Shown here: positions 38,252 through 43,428 of the stretch, one piece after another
How the letters are laid out: each line of letters opens with the position of its first letter
How positions within the stretch are numbered: the stretch's first letter is position 1
Assembly (NCBI GenBank): GCA_023430825.1
Contig: JAEYYL010000216.1
Location: 1-43,428, forward strand
Length of the DNA stretch: 43,428 nucleotides
From: Verrucomicrobiota bacterium
Lineage (GTDB): Bacteria > Verrucomicrobiota > Verrucomicrobiia > Opitutales > Opitutaceae
Direction: 5' to 3'
Position numbers and translations under genes: made by a program
The notes under the pieces: model-generated
The model's input: the letters and a program-made list of their open reading frames with translations, nothing else
What the model was told of the DNA's origin: nothing
The model's database searches: none

Positions 38252-38779
38252 TTACTTCTTCGAGTTCTTCTTGTTGCCGAATTCCGCACGCACCCAGTCG
38301 TCGATCAGATCCTTTTCATACACGCGCGCATCACTCCGATTGGCGTGCAGCTTCATGTTGAACGACAAATCGCTCAACCGCGCCGAACCTTCCTTCACCA
38401 CGGCGCCCGATGCGTCGGTGACCCGATAATCGAGCGTGATACGCGGAGAATAGATGTCCTTGATCAAACGGATGTCCTGCGCCGCGCCCGTGCGCCACGG
38501 CTCCACTTCGCCGGCGAGATCGACGTCGGTGATCGTCACCGACAGACGCTGGCCTTCGGGCAACACGCGGCTCGCCCGCTCGATCAGGTGCTGTTTTATC
38601 GTATCCAGGTTGCCGTCGCGTCCGTGGTCCGAACCACGCGGGCCATCGGCGGCGTCGGTGAACTTTTCCGGATCGGAGAAACTGACCTCGACGCGATCCT
38701 TCGCCGGGTTGGCCCCGTGCAACGCCACCGCGACCGCCATTCCTAACAGAGCTGTGAGGGGATAGTGTAGGGTTTTCAT
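38252..38779 (-). CDS. DUF3016-family periplasmic protein
   Basis: The protein has 175 residues from the ATG at 38779, preceded by AAGGAAACC. A signal peptide (MKTLHYPLTALLGMAVAVAL) is followed by the DUF3016 region: VEVSFSDPEKFTDAAD, SVTITDVDLAGEVEPW, and YSPRITLDYRVTD near the end. Proteins of this family are exported and of unknown function. A longer upstream frame exists but would bury the signal peptide. The gene ends at a strong terminator. Confidence 0.85.
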   Translation of the reverse strand: MKTLHYPLTALLGMAVAVALHGANPAKDRVEVSFSDPEKFTDAADGPRGSDHGRDGNLDTIKQHLIERASRVLPEGQRLSVTITDVDLAGEVEPWRTGAAQDIRLIKDIYSPRITLDYRVTDASGAVVKEGSARLSDLSFNMKLHANRSDARVYEKDLIDDWVRAEFGNKKNSKK

Positions 38780-38909
38780 GGTTTCCTTGCGACGTAAGCT
38801 AGCACAAAAAGTTTCATCCGCGAGCACGGGGTCACGCGACCGCGCGACTCGGCTGCACCCGCGAACGCCACGTCGCGCGCCACGCACTCGGGCGGCTTCA
38901 CGCTCGCCC

Positions 38910-39785
38910 TCACTCGGCCGCGCCGACGCTCATCTCGTTGATCACCGCGGCCACCCCCGGCACGCCGCGCGCGAGCTGCGAAGCCCGCGCCTTCTCCTGC
39001 TCCGACCGCGCCAGCCCGCGGATCAGCACCTGACCGCGCCGGCTCTCCACCTGGGTGCGGCCCACGTCGCCGGCACCTTCTTCCGCGAGCGCATGGCTCA
39101 CGTGCACCGCGAGCAGATCGTCGTCGACCGCGGCGGCGGGAGCAAGCGACGCGACCGGTGGCATGGGTGCGGACGAGGGCGCAACCTCCGCCAACGGCTG
39201 CGCCGGCGCCGGCGTGCCGGCAGGCAGCGGGTCGTCCCTCACCACGCCGCCAATCTGCAATTCGTTGCGCACGTCCCGCACGCCCTGCACCCCACGGGCC
39301 AGCGCCTCCGTCAGGTCGCGTTGCTCATCGCTTTCCGCCACCCCGCTCAGCGTCACGACCCCCTCGTGCACCTCCACGTCGGTGTGGCGTCCGCTCACCT
39401 CGGAGCGCAGAAACAGCAGGCTGCGAATCTTCAATTTGATCCAGCCATCGGCGCGTTCATGGAGCGGCGCGGCTGCCTCGAGTTCGTTCTTCACCGACTG
39501 CACGCCGGGCAGTTCTCGCACCGTCGCTTCGGCCAGCGCCTTCTGCTGCGGATCGCGCACGACGCCGCGCAGCGTCACCACGCCCTCCTCGGACTTCACC
39601 TCGAGTCCTTGATCCAGCACCGCGCGAAAATTATACGAGGAACGCGCCGCCCGCTCGATCCTGCGATCGGTCTCCGGATCGCCCCAGGCCGCCGCCGGTA
39701 AACCCAACACCACCACCCCCGCGCAAAGCAGGGCCAGGGGCCGAAAGGACCGGAGCGAACGAAACGTGGAGGAAAATAGCGGCAT
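38910..39785 (-). CDS. Exported protein with three BON domains
   Basis: The protein has 291 residues with a signal peptide (LRSFRPLALLCAGVVVLGLP). Three BON repeats follow, recognised by VVTLRGVVRDPQQKALAEAT, VVTLSGVAESDEQRDLTEAL and VLIRGLARSEQEKARASQLA, each ending in a GV..V.NE motif. A proline/alanine-rich linker separates repeats two and three. BON proteins bind phospholipid surfaces and stabilise the cell envelope under osmotic or other stress. The gene stands alone, with a 130-base gap before the DUF3016 gene. Confidence 0.9.
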   Translation of the reverse strand: MPLFSSTFRSLRSFRPLALLCAGVVVLGLPAAAWGDPETDRRIERAARSSYNFRAVLDQGLEVKSEEGVVTLRGVVRDPQQKALAEATVRELPGVQSVKNELEAAAPLHERADGWIKLKIRSLLFLRSEVSGRHTDVEVHEGVVTLSGVAESDEQRDLTEALARGVQGVRDVRNELQIGGVVRDDPLPAGTPAPAQPLAEVAPSSAPMPPVASLAPAAAVDDDLLAVHVSHALAEEGAGDVGRTQVESRRGQVLIRGLARSEQEKARASQLARGVPGVAAVINEMSVGAAE

Positions 39786-40068
39786 GTGCGTGCTTCAATA
39801 ATAGCGTCACCGGTGCCAAACGTCGGCGCATTTTTGCGACCGCTTGAGAATGAATCGGATAAAGTTCGGTGTCGACCCGCCCGGATCGTCCGAATCCCGC
39901 GAAATGCACGCTTTCGCGGTCGCACCCGCCGCACTTGGCACGGCGGCGGTGCAGCGCCGCCCGCGAGACCTCTGCCAGCGACGCCGTTTCCCACTCGCCG
40001 GCCGCGAACCCCGGCGCCAACGCATCGCACGCTTTGCTTTCGCGCCGGCCCGGATATCTTCGCGCCGA

Positions 40069-40344
40069 ATGATTTCGACGTTGCTGCAATTGATCACCCG
40101 CCGCCCGCCGCCGGACTACGACCGCGATTTCGTGGAAGAGGTGCGGCTGCTGGATCATCGGCCGCGCCGAAATCCCCGGGTGGAAAAGTTGATCCTCGTT
40201 TGCTGGTTCCTGATCGCCGGCAAGTGCGCGCTCGTGCTGTGGCTGGTCGAGCGCTACAACATGAACTTCAGCGCGCTGTGGGTGAACGCCCCCACCGTCG
40301 CGTTCGGGCTGATGTGCACCGCGGTGTATTTCTGGCGCGAATAA
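40069..40344 (+). CDS. Small membrane protein, two transmembrane helices
   Basis: The protein has 91 residues from the ATG at 40069 (MISTLLQLITRRPPPDYDRD). Two hydrophobic helices are seen: LILVCWFLIAGKCALVLWLV and VAFGLMCTAVYFW. Between them is a short ERYNMNFSALWVN loop. There is no signature I recognise. A longer frame upstream begins in the intergenic region and lacks support. It is 85 bases from the next gene on the same strand. Confidence 0.7.
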   Translation: MISTLLQLITRRPPPDYDRDFVEEVRLLDHRPRRNPRVEKLILVCWFLIAGKCALVLWLVERYNMNFSALWVNAPTVAFGLMCTAVYFWRE

Positions 40345-40429
40345 GGCCGGATCGGTAGGCCCGCGCTCCCCGGTGCCGCTGACCCATTTTTCGCGCACCC
40401 TCGACCCCACGCGGAACGTCCGGCACCGC

Positions 40430-41317
<888 letters not shown>

Positions 41318-41343
41318 CCGTTCCTCGTCCGCCCCGCGCCTCG

Positions 41344-41727
41344 TTAACCGAGCGGCGCTGCCCGCTGGCAGAGCTGCACCGGCACGCCCCACGGATCGCG
41401 CAGCATGACCAGCCGGGAGCCGTCCGGCAGCGCGTCCTCGAACGCAAACGTCGCCCCCGCGCGCTCGAGCCGCGCGCGTTCGGCCGCCGCGTCCACCGCC
41501 ACCACCGCGACGTGAAAACACAGCGGATGCGCCCCCGCGTAATCCGGCACGACCGCGGCAGGATTCGTGTAGAGTTCCACGACGACCCGCCCCGTTTCGT
41601 CGCCGAGGAAATGCGTGTAAGGCGCCTCCTCACGCCGGCGCACCACGACGAAGCCGAGTTGTTCGACATACCAGCGGCTGTGGGCGCGCGCGTCGGGCAC
41701 ATTGAGGGCGAAATGTTCGAATTTCAT
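41344..41727 (-). CDS. VOC-family (glyoxalase/dioxygenase-like) protein
   Basis: The 127-residue single VOC unit reads MKFEHFALNVPDARAHSRWY, VVVELYTN, HPLCFHVAVVAVD and LRDPWGVPVQLCQ. His6 (also seen as FEHFALNV), the Glu of VVVELY and His of CFHVAV fit the metal-binding pattern of glyoxalase I-like folds. The family covers glyoxalases, bleomycin-resistance proteins and dioxygenases, so no single activity is assigned. It is convergent with the hydrolase gene, with 26 bases between stops. Confidence 0.88.
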   Translation of the reverse strand: MKFEHFALNVPDARAHSRWYVEQLGFVVVRRREEAPYTHFLGDETGRVVVELYTNPAAVVPDYAGAHPLCFHVAVVAVDAAAERARLERAGATFAFEDALPDGSRLVMLRDPWGVPVQLCQRAAPLG

Positions 41728-41783
41728 GCCCGACCAGCCTGCAGGGGTTTCCGGCCGCCGGCGAGCCTGCGAACCCGTCGTAA

Positions 41784-42224
41784 TCAAGTCCGGCCTCGCC
41801 GCCATCGCCGCAGCGCGATCGCCAGCCAGGCGAGCACGATGAGCGTCTCCACCGCCGCATCCGCGAGATAGACCGGCGGGATCGTGCCGCGGCCCACGAA
41901 GACCACGTCGACCGCCGCCAGCACCGCCGCCAAGCCCGCCCCGAGGAATATCCATTCGCTGGATACATGACGTCGCCTTGCCGCGAGCATCAGCGCCGCA
42001 CCCGCCACCGCCAGCAGCCCTCCCACCGTCTGCACCAGCCAGAGGTCCGTTTTCGGCCCGGTGACCACCAGGAAGCTCGGCAAGTGCAGCAGCGGCCAGA
42101 GTCCGCTCGCGAAGAAGAATCCCCCCTGCGCCCACGCGAGCCATTCCGCCGCGCGCAGAGGACGGTCCACGCTCCGCCGTCGGTCGGCGCGAGAATCGGC
42201 GTCGGATTCGGCGGGAGAACGCAT
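41784..42224 (-). CDS. Four-helix integral membrane protein
   Basis: The protein has 146 residues with an acidic/basic N-terminus (MRSPAESDADSRADRRRSVD). Four hydrophobic segments follow: WLAWAQGGFFFASGLWPLLH, LWLVQTVGGLLAVAGAALML, WIFLGAGLAAVLAAVDVVFV and VETLIVLAWLAIALRRW. I do not recognise the family. It lies 56 bases upstream of the VOC gene on the same strand and may share its transcript. The 294 bases upstream to the catalase gene hold no gene that I can see. Confidence 0.75.
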   Translation of the reverse strand: MRSPAESDADSRADRRRSVDRPLRAAEWLAWAQGGFFFASGLWPLLHLPSFLVVTGPKTDLWLVQTVGGLLAVAGAALMLAARRRHVSSEWIFLGAGLAAVLAAVDVVFVGRGTIPPVYLADAAVETLIVLAWLAIALRRWRRGRT

Positions 42225-42518
42225 GACAGGAAATGGAAACGCGAGGACGTCCGGGGAGTCGGGAGCAGGGCCGCAATTTACCTGACCGTCAGCGCCGGGC
42301 CATCGGGGTCACTCCCGGCCGCACCGGCCGGAGGGCTGCCCGGCGCCGCCTCGAATGAACTCCGCCCCGCGGGGCGAAAACATCCCATGCTCCCGGCGCC
42401 GCCCCACCCCATCGCCGGATGCAGCCGCCCTCCGCTACTGCCCCGGCGGCCGCCGCGCTAAACTTCCCCTTCCGCCGGCGACCGCGTCGCGCGTCTCATC
42501 AACCTCAATCCCACCGTC

Positions 42519-43385
42519 ATGTTTTATCACGATCGCAAACTCCAATACCAAGTCCGCGTCGACAAACCCAACCCCCATTTCGCCAAGATGCTCCAACAGG
42601 CGATCGGCGGCATCGAGGGCGAGATCCGCGTGTGCCTCCAGTATCTTTTCCAGGCCTGGGGTTCACGTGGCCCCACCAAGTATCGCGACATGTTGCTCGA
42701 GACCGGCACCGAGGAAATCGGCCACATCGAAATGCTCGCGACGGCCGTCGCGTTGAACCTCGAAGGCGCCCCGACCGAAACGAAAGCCAACGCCGCGCTC
42801 CATCCCGTGGTGAACGCCGTGCTCGGCGGCATGGACCCGCGTCACGTGCTCTCCACCGGTTTGGCGGCGATGGCCGCGGACGCGAACGGCGTCCCCTTCA
42901 ACGGCTCGTGGGTCGTCGCCAGCGGCAATCTCGCCGCCGACATGTATGCCAACGTCATGGCCGAATCCACCGGCCGCGTGCTCGCCACGCGACTTTACGA
43001 GATGACTGACGATCCCGGCATGAAGGACATGCTGTCGTTTCTCATCGCGCGCGACACGATGCACCAGAACCAGTGGCTCGCGGTGCTCGAGGATCTCGGG
43101 GGCCTGAAAAAAATCCATCCGATCCCGAATTCGTTTCCGCAGAAGATGGAGAATCAGGAATTCAACTACGCGTTCGTTTCCACGCAGATGGAGGGAGCCA
43201 CCGACCCGATGGAGCGCTGGACGACCGGAAAATCGATCGACGGCAAGGGCACGTTCTCCTTCCAGCCGGCGGCGCCGCTCGGCGGCGAGCCCGTGCTCGC
43301 GCCACCGATTCCCGAAGGCCATGCGCAGAAGGAGCAGATGAGCGGCGCCACCAGCGGCGACATCGACCGCCCGCTCAAGCGCTGA
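42519..43385 (+). CDS. Manganese catalase
   Basis: The protein has 288 residues. Dimanganese ligands are conserved: Glu35 in GGIEGEIRVCLQYLFQAWG, Glu66 and His69 in ETGTEEIGHIEML, Glu149 in NVMAESTGRVLATRLYEM and His182 in ARDTMHQNQWLAVLEDL. It decomposes hydrogen peroxide without haem. Length and motifs fit the non-haem catalase family. No Shine-Dalgarno is obvious before the ATG. A possible terminator hairpin follows. Confidence 0.95.
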   Translation: MFYHDRKLQYQVRVDKPNPHFAKMLQQAIGGIEGEIRVCLQYLFQAWGSRGPTKYRDMLLETGTEEIGHIEMLATAVALNLEGAPTETKANAALHPVVNAVLGGMDPRHVLSTGLAAMAADANGVPFNGSWVVASGNLAADMYANVMAESTGRVLATRLYEMTDDPGMKDMLSFLIARDTMHQNQWLAVLEDLGGLKKIHPIPNSFPQKMENQEFNYAFVSTQMEGATDPMERWTTGKSIDGKGTFSFQPAAPLGGEPVLAPPIPEGHAQKEQMSGATSGDIDRPLKR

Positions 43386-43401
43386 GCGGCCACTCGCCAC
43401 A

Positions 43402-43427
43402 CCCGGAGCGCCAACGATCGCTCCGGG
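43402..43427 (+). terminator. Possible terminator after the catalase gene
   Basis: Arms CCCGGAGCG (43402-43410) and CGCTCCGGG (43419-43427) are perfectly paired with an 8-base loop, 17 bases after the catalase stop. The T tract, if any, lies beyond the window. Confidence 0.5.
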
Positions 43428-43428
43428 C

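Overview
The window is a GC-rich bacterial chromosome segment interrupted by an integrated element of about 29 kb. The flanking genes (carB, a PilC/GspF-type protein, rsmE, a two-kinase cluster with an HNVGN-type H-box, a DUF3016 protein, BON repeats, Mn-catalase) form an ordinary housekeeping and signalling backbone. Their very high GC and content fit a Verrucomicrobiota host, perhaps Opitutaceae. That is a lineage guess from gene character, not a demonstrated assignment.

Layout. 1-3834 is chromosome, all on the minus strand: carB (cut by the window edge), an NtrC-like receiver/AAA+ protein with degraded ATPase motifs, and a type II secretion/type IV pilus inner-membrane protein. A tRNA-Gly(TCC) follows at 3971-4044. 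From about 4091 to about 33298 lies a Tn7-like transposon. Its core is a TnsA-TnsB fusion, a TnsC/TniB ATPase and a TniQ/TnsD-type target selector, transcribed toward the tRNA. No CRISPR array or cas gene is visible, so tRNA-Gly is the likely protein-recognised attachment target. The right end carries three 30-bp direct repeats containing CGACA. The left end starts TGTCGC 46 bases after the tRNA, and no 5-bp target duplication is visible.

Cargo. Two accessory genes (coiled-coil/winged-helix-like, double HTH) sit next to the transposition genes. They are followed by a ten-gene, 17.5-kb minus-strand operon (28445 to 10948) with almost no intergenic space. In transcription order it encodes: Z1-domain ATPase; DUF6602-type nuclease-like protein; CD-NTase with an AGS-C sensor domain (CBASS-type cyclic nucleotide synthase); a 58-aa protein; type III-like Mod methyltransferase; PD-(D/E)XK nuclease; type III-like Res helicase-nuclease; a RelE-like/UvrD/IF2_N-like fusion helicase; a GNAT-PIN fusion; and an ASCH protein. 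A LysR-type regulator is divergent from its head. I read this as one composite anti-phage locus joining methylation-guided restriction to nucleotide second-messenger signalling. The domains are recognisable families; the joint function is inference.

The rest of the cargo (29.5-32.7 kb, minus strand) is a string of small genes: a DUF433 protein, two proteins with MbcA/ParS/Xre (DUF2384) antitoxin domains, a metallophosphoesterase and three uncharacterised proteins. A mostly gene-free right arm of about 0.6 kb follows.

From 33.3 kb the chromosome resumes with rsmE, two coupled sensor kinases, an S4-domain protein, a DUF3016 protein, a three-BON periplasmic protein, a small membrane protein, a dienelactone-hydrolase-family enzyme, a VOC protein, a four-helix membrane protein and a manganese catalase.
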